Position numbers and translations under genes: made by a program
Part shown: positions 7,549 through 16,313 of the stretch, piece after piece
How the letters are laid out: each line of letters opens with the position of its first letter
Position numbering within the stretch: position 1 is the first letter of the stretch
Notes under the pieces: model-generated
Seen by the model: the letters and a program-made list of their open reading frames with translations, nothing else
The model's database searches: none
Told to the model about the DNA's origin: nothing
Origin: an uncultured Bacilli bacterium
Lineage (GTDB): Bacteria; Bacillota_I; Bacilli_A; RF39; UBA660
NCBI GenBank assembly: GCA_934167695.1
Contig: CAKPLP010000006.1
Location: 1-64,000 of the forward strand
Length of the DNA stretch: 64,000 nucleotides
Direction: 5' to 3'

Positions 7549-8043
7549 ATGGAAGAAAAAATAATAGATGAACAATTTATAATTGATAAAATAATAAAAT
7601 TTATGATTAATAAGGAAAATGGTAATTGGCATAGTGAAAAGGTTGAAAAAGCTGATTTACATACACATGGTGTAGATATTAAATTGATTGGTGGAAAAAG
7701 AAATAGTGAATATTTTTTTATTGAATGTAAAGGAAAATCTTATGCTAAATCTGCTAGATCAGTTAATAATGAATGTTGGCTTAATGCTTTAGGACAAATT
7801 GTTACTAGAATGAATGTTAAAAGATATTCAAAATCTAGTAATAATAATCTAACTATAAATAGGGCATATAAATATGGTTTGGGACTTTATTGGAAAACTG
7901 CTCAAGTGGCATTGAGAAGAATCCCTAAGGAAATAGCAGAAGTGCTAAATCTTCATATATTTTCTGTAAATGATGATGGAATAGTTAAATATTTTACACC
8001 AAGTAAAGTTGGTAAGGTATATGATGATAATGTTTTTTTGTAA
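7549..8043 (+). CDS. PD-(D/E)XK nuclease-like protein of unknown role
   Basis: 164 aa. A nuclease-type core is visible: Asp43 in HGVDIKLI, then Glu59 and Lys61 in FFIECKGKS, the spacing of a D-x15-E-x-K active site. The following NALGQIVTRM helix resembles the Q-bearing helix of PD-(D/E)XK endonuclease folds. It lies 41 bp after the MunI-like gene on the same strand, so it may be part of the same transcript. Alternatives are a solitary restriction endonuclease, a nicking or repair nuclease, or a helper of the next unknown gene. I do not recognise a specific family. Confidence 0.55.
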   Translation: MEEKIIDEQFIIDKIIKFMINKENGNWHSEKVEKADLHTHGVDIKLIGGKRNSEYFFIECKGKSYAKSARSVNNECWLNALGQIVTRMNVKRYSKSSNNNLTINRAYKYGLGLYWKTAQVALRRIPKEIAEVLNLHIFSVNDDGIVKYFTPSKVGKVYDDNVFL

Positions 8044-8075
8044 TATAAAATATTTGATATTTTAAGGAGGTTTTA

Positions 8076-8513
8076 ATGATGTTGAATAGAAGTAATGTAG
8101 ATTTAGAAGCTAAATTGTTTATGTTTTTATTTTGTTTAAAGGAAGAAAAAAATAAAGTATATTCTGTTAACGAATGTGATGAACATATTGTTTATTTATT
8201 TGAGAGTTATGATGAAATAAAATCATATTTTGTAAAAAATGGAATGGATGATATAAGTGATGAGTTAATAAATTTGTGTATAATGAAAAAAACAAAATTA
8301 GGAACTATTATTTCTTTAAAGGGTTTATGTGATTATACAATTAAAAGATATAAAACAGCTTGTACAGCTAATAATAGAGGTAGTACTTCTGTAGAAAGTT
8401 CTGAGTGTTTAATTAAATGCGAATCATGTAAGGAGAAAGATAACAAACATTATTTTAAACAATCTAAAATAAATGAAACGCCGCATTCTTTGGTAAAAAG
8501 AAAAAATAGTTAA
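8076..8513 (+). CDS. Hypothetical protein, 145 aa
   Basis: Not recognised. The start has a very strong ribosome site (AAGGAGG, 5-8 nt upstream of two adjacent ATGs). The protein is soluble-looking with helical segments. From about residue 95 it turns Ser/Lys/Cys-rich, with Cys pairs (CLIKCESCKEK) that could bind a metal. It follows the PD-(D/E)XK gene by 32 bp in the same direction and may be its partner. Immediately after its stop begins the decayed surface-protein gene, so the C-terminus may have been altered by the rearrangement that truncated that gene. Confidence 0.5.
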   Translation: MMLNRSNVDLEAKLFMFLFCLKEEKNKVYSVNECDEHIVYLFESYDEIKSYFVKNGMDDISDELINLCIMKKTKLGTIISLKGLCDYTIKRYKTACTANNRGSTSVESSECLIKCESCKEKDNKHYFKQSKINETPHSLVKRKNS

Positions 8514-8516
8514 AAT

Positions 8517-8815
8517 GTATTTCTTGAATCTTCTGAAAAAAATAAAAATTATTTAAAGAAGTTGAATACTAATGAACAAATTATGAAGTTGTATATATTT
8601 TAAATGATGAAGTAAAAGAGACTATACCTGCTAAAATAGAAAATGGTTATATAGTATTTGAAACATCTCATTTAAGTCAATATGGAATAGTTGCAACTAA
8701 TATAGTTAATCCTAATACTAGTGATAATGTTATGTTATATGTTGTAATGGGAATTTTATCAGTGTTTGGTTTAATTGGAAGTCTTTGCTTTAAGATAAAA
8801 AAGAAAGCAAATTAA
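8517..8815 (+). pseudogene. Remnant of a sortase-anchored surface protein, 5'-truncated and frameshifted
   Basis: Two adjacent frames join into one familiar C-terminus. From 8517 one frame reads FLESSEKNKNYLKKLN, ending at a stop near 8600. From about 8582 the other frame reads YEVVYILNDEV, then IENGYIVFETSHLSQYGIVA, NPNTSDN, a hydrophobic helix (about 8721-8790) and KIKKKAN before TAA 8813-8815. A Thr-containing NPNTS-type sorting signal, membrane helix and basic tail are the wall-anchor layout, and the FETSHLSQYG block is common just before it in large repeat-type adhesins. There is no start codon and no N-terminal part. A terminator follows at 8830-8864. Confidence 0.65.
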
Positions 8816-8829
8816 TTAAATACTTGTAG

Positions 8830-8864
8830 AAGGGTATGCTAATAAAGGCATAACTCTTTTTTTA
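8830..8864 (+). terminator. Terminator after the surface-protein remnant
   Basis: AGGGTATGCT pairs with GGCATAACTCT across an AATAAA loop (TATGC/GCATA core, one bulge, one G-U pair), followed by seven or more T. It separates the decayed accessory region from the two-component operon. Confidence 0.65.
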
Positions 8865-8880
8865 TATTTTTATTTTTATG

Positions 8881-8923
8881 TTACAAAAGTGTAATATTAG
8901 TCCTTATTATTTGATGATATAAT
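8881..8923 (+). promoter_or_regulatory. Promoter with TTACA-N4-TGTAA operator before the Bce-type two-component genes
   Basis: The inverted repeat TTACA-AAAG-TGTAA (8881-8894) lies just upstream of a poor -35 and a TATAAT -10 (8918-8923). An almost identical site (TTACA-AAAA-TGTAA) stands before the ABC transporter genes at 10635-10648. A shared palindrome beside weak -35 elements fits activation by the encoded OmpR-type regulator, including autoregulation. Confidence 0.55.
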
Positions 8924-8947
8924 AGTGATATAGGTTGGTGGAAATAT

Positions 8948-9610
8948 ATGAAAAAAATAATGATTGTAGAGGATGAAAAATCAATATCTGATGAGTTATT
9001 TAATTTACTTAGAAATGCTTTATATGATGTTGAAATATTAAAAGATTTTAAAAATTCAAAAGAAGTAATTTTAAATAGTAATTCTGATTTAATCTTACTT
9101 GATATAAATATTCCTGAGCTTAATGGAGAAGAGTTACTTAGAGAAATTAGAAAAGAGTCAAATGTTCCTATAATAATGGTTACTAGTAGAGTTAGTGAAT
9201 TAGATGAGGCGTTATCTATTTCGTATGGAGCTGATGATTATATTACTAAACCATATAGTCCTACGATATTACTTTTAAGAATTCAAAATATTTTTAAAAG
9301 ATTGGAAGCAAAAACGGATATAATAAAATATAGAGATTTAGATGTTGATATGAGTAGAGGATTATTAGTAAGAGACACTGAGAAAGTAGAACTTACTAAA
9401 AATGAAATGCTAATTTTTCAATATTTACTTAATAATAGAGATAAGATAGTTACTCGTGATGAATTAATGACTATTTTATGGAATAATGAAGAGTATATAA
9501 ATGATAATGCTTTAACTGTTAATATTAGTAGGTTACGCGCTAAATTACAAGACTTCGGATATTCTGATGTTATTGAAACAAGAAAGGGACAGGGATATAT
9601 TTTATTATGA
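8948..9610 (+). CDS. BceR-type OmpR-family response regulator
   Basis: 220 aa. A receiver domain has the phospho-acceptor Asp52 (LILLDINIPE), the conserved Thr/Ser in VTSR and Lys in YITKPY. A C-terminal winged helix follows, ending VIETRKGQGYILL. It is immediately followed, with 4-bp overlap, by a short-loop histidine kinase and then by a BceAB-type transporter. This is the arrangement of modules that detect and resist cell-wall-active antimicrobial peptides. DNA targets are probably the palindromes at 8881 and 10635. Confidence 0.88.
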   Translation: MKKIMIVEDEKSISDELFNLLRNALYDVEILKDFKNSKEVILNSNSDLILLDINIPELNGEELLREIRKESNVPIIMVTSRVSELDEALSISYGADDYITKPYSPTILLLRIQNIFKRLEAKTDIIKYRDLDVDMSRGLLVRDTEKVELTKNEMLIFQYLLNNRDKIVTRDELMTILWNNEEYINDNALTVNISRLRAKLQDFGYSDVIETRKGQGYILL

Positions 9611-10632
9611 GGTTGGATAAGTACTTAAAAGATAAATTGTTTTTGATTTTTATTTTTGTTATTAATTATTTTCTATTATTATTAATTTTTTTAACTTTTA
9701 AAATTTCTATTTCTTTAATTGTATTATTTTCTATCCTATTTATACTTATGGGTATTGTAATTATATTTTATGATTATTTTAGAAAGAAATCTTTTTATGA
9801 TGAACTTATAAATAATTTAAATGAATTGGATCAAAAGTTTTTGGTTTTGGAAACTACTAAAATGCCTGATTTTTATGATGGAGAATTGTTGTATCAAACA
9901 TTATATGATGCGAATAAGTCTATGTTAGAATATATAAATGATTATAGTAATAGTATAAGTGACTTTAAAGATTATATAGAAATGTGGATCCATGAAGTTA
10001 AAATACCTATATCAAGTTTAATTTTACTTTGTCATAATAATAAAGATGTCTTGGACAATAAGTATATGAAGCAGGTTAGAAAATTAGATAATTATATTGA
10101 TCAAGTTTTATATTATGTTAGAAGTAATTATACTGAAGAAGATTTTATATTCAAAGAAGTTAGATTAGAAAAATTAATAAGCAGTGTTGCATTAAAGAAT
10201 AAAGATGATTTATTAGAAAATAAAATAGACTTAATAGTTAATTTAAAAAATATAAGTATTTATACTGATCCTAAGTGGCTTGAATTTATTTTAAATCAAA
10301 TAATTAATAATAGTATTAAATATAGAGATACCTCTAATGGTAAGAGTCCATTTATTAAAATATGTGTTTTGGATAATTCGTCTTTTGTTTCTTTAATAAT
10401 AAGTGATAATGGAATAGGAATACCTCGTAAGGACTTAGGTAAGGTTTTTAATAAATCTTTTACTGGTGATAATGGTAGAAAGTTAAGTAAATCTACTGGT
10501 ATGGGACTATATATTGCAAAAAAACTATGTAATAAGTTAGGACATAGAATTGAAATAGACTCTGAAGTTAAGGGTGGTACTACTGTAAAAATATCTATTG
10601 GAAAGCATGAGTTTTTAAAGTTTGATAATTAA
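9607..10632 (+). CDS. BceS-type intramembrane-sensing histidine kinase
   Basis: 341 aa. Two N-terminal membrane helices (about residues 10-55) are joined by almost no external loop, the hallmark of intramembrane-sensing kinases that read signal through the partner ABC transporter. The phospho-acceptor is His129 in MWIHEVKIPISS. The ATP-binding part has the N-box QIINNSIKYR and the glycine boxes DNGIGIP and TGMGLYIAKK. Its ATG overlaps the response regulator stop (ATGA). It phosphorylates the upstream regulator. Confidence 0.88.
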   Translation: MRLDKYLKDKLFLIFIFVINYFLLLLIFLTFKISISLIVLFSILFILMGIVIIFYDYFRKKSFYDELINNLNELDQKFLVLETTKMPDFYDGELLYQTLYDANKSMLEYINDYSNSISDFKDYIEMWIHEVKIPISSLILLCHNNKDVLDNKYMKQVRKLDNYIDQVLYYVRSNYTEEDFIFKEVRLEKLISSVALKNKDDLLENKIDLIVNLKNISIYTDPKWLEFILNQIINNSIKYRDTSNGKSPFIKICVLDNSSFVSLIISDNGIGIPRKDLGKVFNKSFTGDNGRKLSKSTGMGLYIAKKLCNKLGHRIEIDSEVKGGTTVKISIGKHEFLKFDN

Positions 10633-10633
10633 T

Positions 10634-10649
10634 ATTACAAAAATGTAAT
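10634..10649. promoter_or_regulatory. Second Bce-type operator palindrome, upstream of the transporter genes
   Basis: ATTACA-AAAA-TGTAAT is a perfect 6-bp inverted repeat beginning just after the kinase stop, about 70 bp before the ATPase start. It matches the site at 8881-8894 in arm sequence and spacing. No consensus -35 follows, consistent with an activator-dependent promoter for bceAB. Confidence 0.55.
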
Positions 10650-10718
10650 GATTTGTAATATTAAACAAACGACAATAATTGTTATATATTGTAAAGTGAT
10701 ATACGAAAGGAGAATAAT

Positions 10719-11486
10719 ATGAAAAATATTTTAAAACTATCTAAAATTGAAAAATACTATGGTAGTAGATCTAGTTTGACTAAGGCTATTGATGGTATTT
10801 CATTTGAGGTAGAAAAGGGTGAATTTGTTGCTATTATGGGAGCATCAGGTTCAGGTAAAACAACTCTTCTTAATTGTATATCAACTATTGATAAGGTTAG
10901 TGCGGGGCATATTTTTGTTGATGGTAATGATGTTACTAAATTAAAAGGAAATAATTTAAATAAATTTAGAAGAGAACAATTAGGTTTTGTTTTTCAAGAC
11001 TTTAATTTGTTGGACACATTGACAGCTTATGAAAATATAGCTTTAGCTTTATCTATTCAAAATTTTAATTATAAAGATATAGATCAAAAAATTAAAAGTG
11101 TGGCTAAAGAGTTGGATATCGAGAAGATTTTGAATAAATACCCATATCAAATGAGTGGAGGAGAAAAACAAAGAGTAGCAAGTGCTAGAGCAATTATTAC
11201 AAATCCGAAATTAATTCTTGCAGATGAACCTACTGGGGCTTTGGATTCGCGTTCGTCAAAAATGCTTCTTGAGAAGTTTAATTATTTAAATAGTAATAAT
11301 GAGGCAACTATTTTAATGGTAACACATGATGTTTTTACAGCAAGTTATGCTTCACGTGTAATTTTTATTAAAGATGGAAAGATTTTTAATGAAATTCATA
11401 GAGGAACTGATTCTAGAAAGGAGTTTTTTGATAAGATTATTGATGTTGTAACACTTCTTGGAGGGGAATTGAATGATGCTTTGTAA
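10719..11486 (+). CDS. BceA-type ABC transporter ATPase (antimicrobial peptide resistance)
   Basis: 255 aa. Walker A is GASGSGKTT, the Q-loop region is FVFQDFNLLDTLTA, the signature is MSGGEKQR and the Walker B is LILADEPTGALD. These belong to the MacB/LolD/BceA branch. It overlaps the following FtsX-like permease gene by 14 bp and follows a Bce-type kinase pair. Together they would free lipid II-cycle intermediates from bound peptide antibiotics such as bacitracin-like compounds and signal to the kinase. AAGGAG lies 7 nt before ATG. Confidence 0.9.
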   Translation: MKNILKLSKIEKYYGSRSSLTKAIDGISFEVEKGEFVAIMGASGSGKTTLLNCISTIDKVSAGHIFVDGNDVTKLKGNNLNKFRREQLGFVFQDFNLLDTLTAYENIALALSIQNFNYKDIDQKIKSVAKELDIEKILNKYPYQMSGGEKQRVASARAIITNPKLILADEPTGALDSRSSKMLLEKFNYLNSNNEATILMVTHDVFTASYASRVIFIKDGKIFNEIHRGTDSRKEFFDKIIDVVTLLGGELNDAL

Positions 11487-13509
11487 ATTATCTTTTAAGA
11501 ATATTCGTAAAAGTATAAAGGACTATACTATTTACTTTTTTACTCTTATATTAGGTGTTGCAATATTTTATGTATTTAATGCTATTGGTAGTCAAACTGC
11601 GATGCTTGATATTTCTAGTAGAACTGATGAAATTATTACACTTATGACTGAGATTTTATCTGGTGTAAGTGTATTTGTTTCTATAATTTTGGCTTTTTTA
11701 GTTATTTATGCTAGTAGATTCTTAATGAAAAGACGAAATAAAGAGTTTGTTATATATTTGACTTTGGGAATGAGTAAAAGAAAAATTTCTTTAATTTTAT
11801 TTTTTGAAACTTTATTTATTGGTATTATTTCTTTAACTGTAGGACTTGCAATAGGTGTTTTGTTATCTCAATTAATGAGTATAGTGGTTGCAAATATGTT
11901 TAAGGTTGAAATGCATGATTTTACTTTTATTTTTTCACAGAGTGCCTGTATTAAAACTTTAATTTATTTCGGAATTATGTATTTAATAGTTATGATTTTT
12001 AATACTATAAGTATTAATAGATATAAACTTATAGATTTACTACATAGTAGTAAGAAATCTGAAATGGTTAAACTTAAAAATCCTATTATATGTATATTAA
12101 TATTTATAATATCAGTTTGTGTACTTTCTTATGCTTATTATATAGTTTCTTTTGGGATAGATAAAATTAATGATGGATTATCAATATTGTCACTTATGGC
12201 TGCTGGTGCAATATCAACATTCTTTATTTTTTGGTCTTTATCCGGTTTGATATTGAAAATAGTTAAGAAAAATAAAAGGTTTTATTATAAAAACTTAAAT
12301 AGCTTTGTAATAAAACAAATAAGTAGCAAAATAAATACAACAGTATTTTCTATGTCTGTAATATGTTTGATGTTATTTGTAACTATATGTGTATTATCAA
12401 GTTCTTTATCAATGAAAAATTCTTTAAATAAAGTTTTAACTGATTATGTACCAAGAGATATAGAAGTATCTAAACCTGTTTCTTTTGAAGAATATTATTC
12501 TGATACTCAAATTAATAATTCTAAATTAAGTATTAAAGATAGTTTTTCTAATCTAGGGTTTGATTATAAAAAATATTTAAAGAATACTATTTTGTTTTCA
12601 TTATATATTGATGATGATATTACACTTAAATCTACTTTAGGAAGTTATTATGATACTGCCTATAAGAATTATAAATATTTAAGGTATGATGATAATGTAT
12701 TTATGATGATGAATAGTGATTATAATAAAATAGCTGAAGTTTTTAATTTAGATAAAGTGTATCTAAATGATAATGAGTATGTTTTAGTTGGTAATTTTAA
12801 AAACATGATTCAACTAAAAGAAGGAGCATTGAAGAAAAATACAAAACTTACTATAGATAATAGAGTTTATTATCCAAAGTATAAAAAGGCTATTTATGGT
12901 TTTTATGAGATGGCTAGTAATGAGGTAGAAACAGGTTTTCTAGTTTTACCTGATGAAGCATTGTTAAATGCACAGAAAAAGAGAAATTATATAATTGCTG
13001 ATTATAATGGAAATAAAGATAATGTTGAGGATATGATTAATAAATTAATCCAACGAAAAGATTTTACTGATAATTTATTAACGGTTAATACAAAAAAAGA
13101 TATTCAAAATTCTTCTGTTGGGTTAGGTGCAATAGTTGTATTTATAGGATTATATTTAGGAATTATATTTTTAATATCTTGTGCAGCGATACTTGCTCTT
13201 AAGGAATTGTCAGAATCTAGTGATAATAAAGAAAGATTTCAAATGTTAAGAAGAATAGGTGTTAGTGAGGCAGATTTAAATAAAGCGTTATTTAAACAAA
13301 TTGGAATATTCTTTCTATTCCCATTAATTTTAGCAATAGTTCATTCGATATTTGGTTTAATCTTTTGCAATGTAATATTAAAGGATATGGGTGTTGATTT
13401 TGATATTATTTCAGTTATTGTGACTGCAATATTTATAATATTAATATATGGTGGATATTTAATAATAACCTATTTCTGTAGTAAAAATATTATTAAAGAA
13501 GTTAGATAA
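11473..13509 (+). CDS. BceB-type FtsX-like permease
   Basis: 678 aa with the BceB plan: an N-terminal helix, a three-helix FtsX block (about residues 55-180), further helix pairs, a large extracytoplasmic domain of about 200 residues (about 320-540) carrying the sensor region, and a C-terminal FtsX block ending before KNIIKEVR. It forms the transporter with the overlapping ATPase gene. The substrate is not readable. The large outside domain is the part that differs between Bce, Psd and related systems. Confidence 0.88.
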   Translation: MMLCKLSFKNIRKSIKDYTIYFFTLILGVAIFYVFNAIGSQTAMLDISSRTDEIITLMTEILSGVSVFVSIILAFLVIYASRFLMKRRNKEFVIYLTLGMSKRKISLILFFETLFIGIISLTVGLAIGVLLSQLMSIVVANMFKVEMHDFTFIFSQSACIKTLIYFGIMYLIVMIFNTISINRYKLIDLLHSSKKSEMVKLKNPIICILIFIISVCVLSYAYYIVSFGIDKINDGLSILSLMAAGAISTFFIFWSLSGLILKIVKKNKRFYYKNLNSFVIKQISSKINTTVFSMSVICLMLFVTICVLSSSLSMKNSLNKVLTDYVPRDIEVSKPVSFEEYYSDTQINNSKLSIKDSFSNLGFDYKKYLKNTILFSLYIDDDITLKSTLGSYYDTAYKNYKYLRYDDNVFMMMNSDYNKIAEVFNLDKVYLNDNEYVLVGNFKNMIQLKEGALKKNTKLTIDNRVYYPKYKKAIYGFYEMASNEVETGFLVLPDEALLNAQKKRNYIIADYNGNKDNVEDMINKLIQRKDFTDNLLTVNTKKDIQNSSVGLGAIVVFIGLYLGIIFLISCAAILALKELSESSDNKERFQMLRRIGVSEADLNKALFKQIGIFFLFPLILAIVHSIFGLIFCNVILKDMGVDFDIISVIVTAIFIILIYGGYLIITYFCSKNIIKEVR

Positions 13510-13513
13510 TAAA

Positions 13514-14611
13514 ATGAATTATTTTGATATATTTAAAACAGCATTTCTTATTTTTCCTGTAGTTTCTTGTTTTATTATTATACCTTTTATATTAATAGAA
13601 TATCATAAATATGGATCTATAAATAAATTAAGATTTTTAATTATTTATTCATTTATTCTTTATTTAATAACAATTTATTTTTTAGTTATTTTGCCTCTTC
13701 CTTCAATGGAGGAGGTAATTAATCTTAATACTCCTAATAAGCAGTTAATTCCTTTTAAGTTTGTTATTGATTTTATAAGAGAAAATCCTTTTAATATAAT
13801 GAAGCCTAATACATATATAAAGAGCTTATGTCATAGTAGCTTTTATACTGTTGTTTTTAATGTTTTTATGACTATTCCTTTTGGAATGTACTTAAGATAT
13901 TATTTTAAGATGAATTTAAAAAAGACAATTAAATATAGTTTTTTATTATCATTATTTTTTGAACTAACTCAACTTACTGGTTTGTATTATATTTATCCCC
14001 GTTCATATAGATTGTTTGATGTTGATGATTTAATGATGAATACATTAGGTGGAGTGCTTGGATATTATATTACTAATATATTTAGTAAATTACTTCCTAC
14101 GAGAGATGAAATAGATAAAAAAACTTTTGAGTCTGCTCAAGAGGTATCAGGTTTTAGAAGAATAACACTATTTTGTCTTGATATGATTATATTTATGTTT
14201 ATTTATTTTTTAGTATATATAATTATAGGTAATAATAAATATATTAAGTATCTTTTGTTTTTTATTTACTTTGTAATAATTCCATATTTTTGGAATGGCT
14301 TTACTTTTGGGAGTCATTTTTTAAATGTTAGTTTTTATTTTTCTGAGAGAAGATTCTTTGGTTTAATAATAAAATCTATAATACCATTTATTTATTATAT
14401 TTTTATACCTTTTAATATTATTTGTTTTCTTATATGGGTTATTTTCTCTTTTAATTTTAATATTAAATTAAAAATACTTTCTTTATTTGGAATAGTTATT
14501 CTTTTAATTTTGTATTATTTAATTAATGTAATTTATTTAATTAGAAATAAGAGGATGTTTTATGATGAATTTTCCAAGGTTAAATATAAAAATACTTTAT
14601 TGGAAAGTTAG
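13514..14611 (+). CDS. VanZ-RDD fusion membrane protein
   Basis: 365 aa. The first half is VanZ-like: ILPLPS, NKQLIPFKFV, then ELTQLTGLYYIYPRSYRLFDVDD-type elements and NTLGGVLGYYI. VanZ proteins give low-level glycopeptide or peptide resistance. From about residue 213 a second domain, SGFRRITLFCLDMIIF and later IPYFWNGFTFGS, is an RDD-type membrane domain in which the motif is reduced. It begins 4 bp after the BceB-like permease, so it is almost certainly in the same operon and under the same peptide-stress control. VanZ-RDD fusions occur in Bacillota; biochemical role is unknown. Confidence 0.8.
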   Translation: MNYFDIFKTAFLIFPVVSCFIIIPFILIEYHKYGSINKLRFLIIYSFILYLITIYFLVILPLPSMEEVINLNTPNKQLIPFKFVIDFIRENPFNIMKPNTYIKSLCHSSFYTVVFNVFMTIPFGMYLRYYFKMNLKKTIKYSFLLSLFFELTQLTGLYYIYPRSYRLFDVDDLMMNTLGGVLGYYITNIFSKLLPTRDEIDKKTFESAQEVSGFRRITLFCLDMIIFMFIYFLVYIIIGNNKYIKYLLFFIYFVIIPYFWNGFTFGSHFLNVSFYFSERRFFGLIIKSIIPFIYYIFIPFNIICFLIWVIFSFNFNIKLKILSLFGIVILLILYYLINVIYLIRNKRMFYDEFSKVKYKNTLLES

Positions 14612-14666
14612 TTATATTAAATAAATATGTATGATATAATATTGATGGTAGAAGGAGTTTTTATTT

Positions 14667-15587
14667 ATGAGTATTGATTTTTTTGAGGGATTAAATAAAG
14701 AAGAAATTCAAACATTAAGAAATCAAATTAATAGATTTGAAGAAATGTCAAATTATCAAAGAAAAGCGGTAAATATTAGTGATGATGTAATACTACCTAA
14801 AGGAACTTTGATACATGGAACTTTATTTGATAAAAAGATGTTGTCTAGTATTGCTCAAACTGGAATTATAACAGGTCAATATTTTGGAATCGAGGAAGAT
14901 GGGGAAACTTATTATTGTGCTGATTTTCATAAAACTTTTAAGGATATTAGTTTGAGTGAATATAATAATTGGTTTCCTTATCGTGATGGTAGATGTCCTT
15001 TTGGTAAATTTGGTAAAGATCAAGTAGCATTCCTTCTTTTTCCAGATGATAGGGCCAAAGATATTATGTCTTATGATTGTTATGGTGATAGTAATGATTC
15101 TAATGTATTAATAACTCAGAATTTTGTTAATATGGCAGGATTACCTATGGAGGATAAGAATCTTTGTTCTTCTATACTGTTTGGTGTTCCTAATTGTTTT
15201 ATTAATGGTATTGTTGTAGGGGATGATGTTATATCAGAGGATAATATTTCTTTTTTGATAGATAAATTTCCTAATACATTTATTGTAAGAAATAATGGGC
15301 AGTTTTTGTATAAAGTTGGTGATAATGAAGAAATAAGAAGTCTTAGAGTTAAAAATGCTAGTGAAAGTATTTTATGTGAGGTGCAAAAAGGTATTATTGA
15401 CCAAAAAGATGCAAAAATTAATAGTTTACAAGAGTCTGAACAAAATTTATGGTCTGCTATTGCAAAGCTTCCAGTAGATCAAATTGCTGGTATATATAAA
15501 TCGTTGGGTTGGCAAGGTGATTATGAGGAGTATGCCATGAATTTAAAAGAAAAATATAAAGATGATTTAAATATAAGAAAAATATAA
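14667..15587 (+). CDS. Unknown protein with an ADP-ribosyltransferase-like N-terminal signature
   Basis: 306 aa, soluble, no signal peptide. Residues 44-88 read PKGTLIHGTLFDKKMLSSI, then QTGIITGQYFG and ETYYCADFHK. An HGT motif, a helix ending in S-I-x-x-x-G-I, and a following Y-rich strand are the opening layout of ART/KptA-type folds (H-Y-E class). I see no certain catalytic Glu and the call is inference. The C-terminus (about 240-306) is helical and charged. A ribosome site precedes ATG. It lies between the Bce-VanZ operon and an ABC exporter pair, 12 bp before the latter, so it may be co-expressed with that pair. Confidence 0.4.
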   Translation: MSIDFFEGLNKEEIQTLRNQINRFEEMSNYQRKAVNISDDVILPKGTLIHGTLFDKKMLSSIAQTGIITGQYFGIEEDGETYYCADFHKTFKDISLSEYNNWFPYRDGRCPFGKFGKDQVAFLLFPDDRAKDIMSYDCYGDSNDSNVLITQNFVNMAGLPMEDKNLCSSILFGVPNCFINGIVVGDDVISEDNISFLIDKFPNTFIVRNNGQFLYKVGDNEEIRSLRVKNASESILCEVQKGIIDQKDAKINSLQESEQNLWSAIAKLPVDQIAGIYKSLGWQGDYEEYAMNLKEKYKDDLNIRKI

Positions 15588-15599
15588 TAGGGTGGATTT

Positions 15600-16313
15600 A
15601 TGATAGAAATTAAAAATTTAACTAAAAGTTACAATGGAGTAAAGGCTATTGATAATATATCTTTTAATGTAAATGATGGAGAAGTGTTTGCTTTTATTGG
15701 TCATAATGGTGCAGGAAAAACAACTACAATAAAATCTATTGTGGGAATAAATGATTTTGATAGTGGAGATATATTAATTAATGGTCTATCCATTAAAAAA
15801 AATGCAGTGGCTTTTAAGAAACAAATAGCTTATGTTCCGGATAATCCGGATTTGTATGAAAACATGAAGGCTATTGATTTCCTTAATTTTATATGTGATA
15901 TGTATGATGTTGATGAAGTAATGAGAGAAAAAAATATAAAAAAATATTCTAAAATTTTTGAAGTAGAAGATAGATTAAATGATGAAATATCATCTTTTTC
16001 TCACGGAATGAAGCAGAAAATTTCTCTTATTGCAGCCTTGGCACATGAGCCTAATATTTTGATAATGGATGAACCTTTTGTGGGATTAGATCCTAAGGCA
16101 GTTTTTGAAATGAAAAAAATAATGAAAAAAATGTGTGTGAATGGCAAAAGTATTCTTTTTTCTACACATATTTTGGATGTTGCAGAAAAAATATGTGATA
16201 GAGTAGCAATTATAAAAAGTGGTAATTTAGTAAAAGTAGGGGATATGAAAAGTGTTAAGGGTGATGAGTCTTTGGAAGATGTTTTCTTAGAAATGGAGAA
16301 AGTTGATGATTAA
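15600..16313 (+). CDS. ABC transporter ATPase (ABC-2 type exporter)
   Basis: 237 aa. Walker A GHNGAGKTT, signature FSHGMKQK (an SHGM variant of LSGG, usual in this exporter class), Walker B LIMDEPFVGLDP and the switch THILDVAE are all present. It resembles ATPases of drug or peptide exporters and EcsA. It overlaps the permease gene and energises it. The substrate is unknown; the location beside a Bce module hints at an envelope or peptide function. Confidence 0.88.
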   Translation: MIEIKNLTKSYNGVKAIDNISFNVNDGEVFAFIGHNGAGKTTTIKSIVGINDFDSGDILINGLSIKKNAVAFKKQIAYVPDNPDLYENMKAIDFLNFICDMYDVDEVMREKNIKKYSKIFEVEDRLNDEISSFSHGMKQKISLIAALAHEPNILIMDEPFVGLDPKAVFEMKKIMKKMCVNGKSILFSTHILDVAEKICDRVAIIKSGNLVKVGDMKSVKGDESLEDVFLEMEKVDD

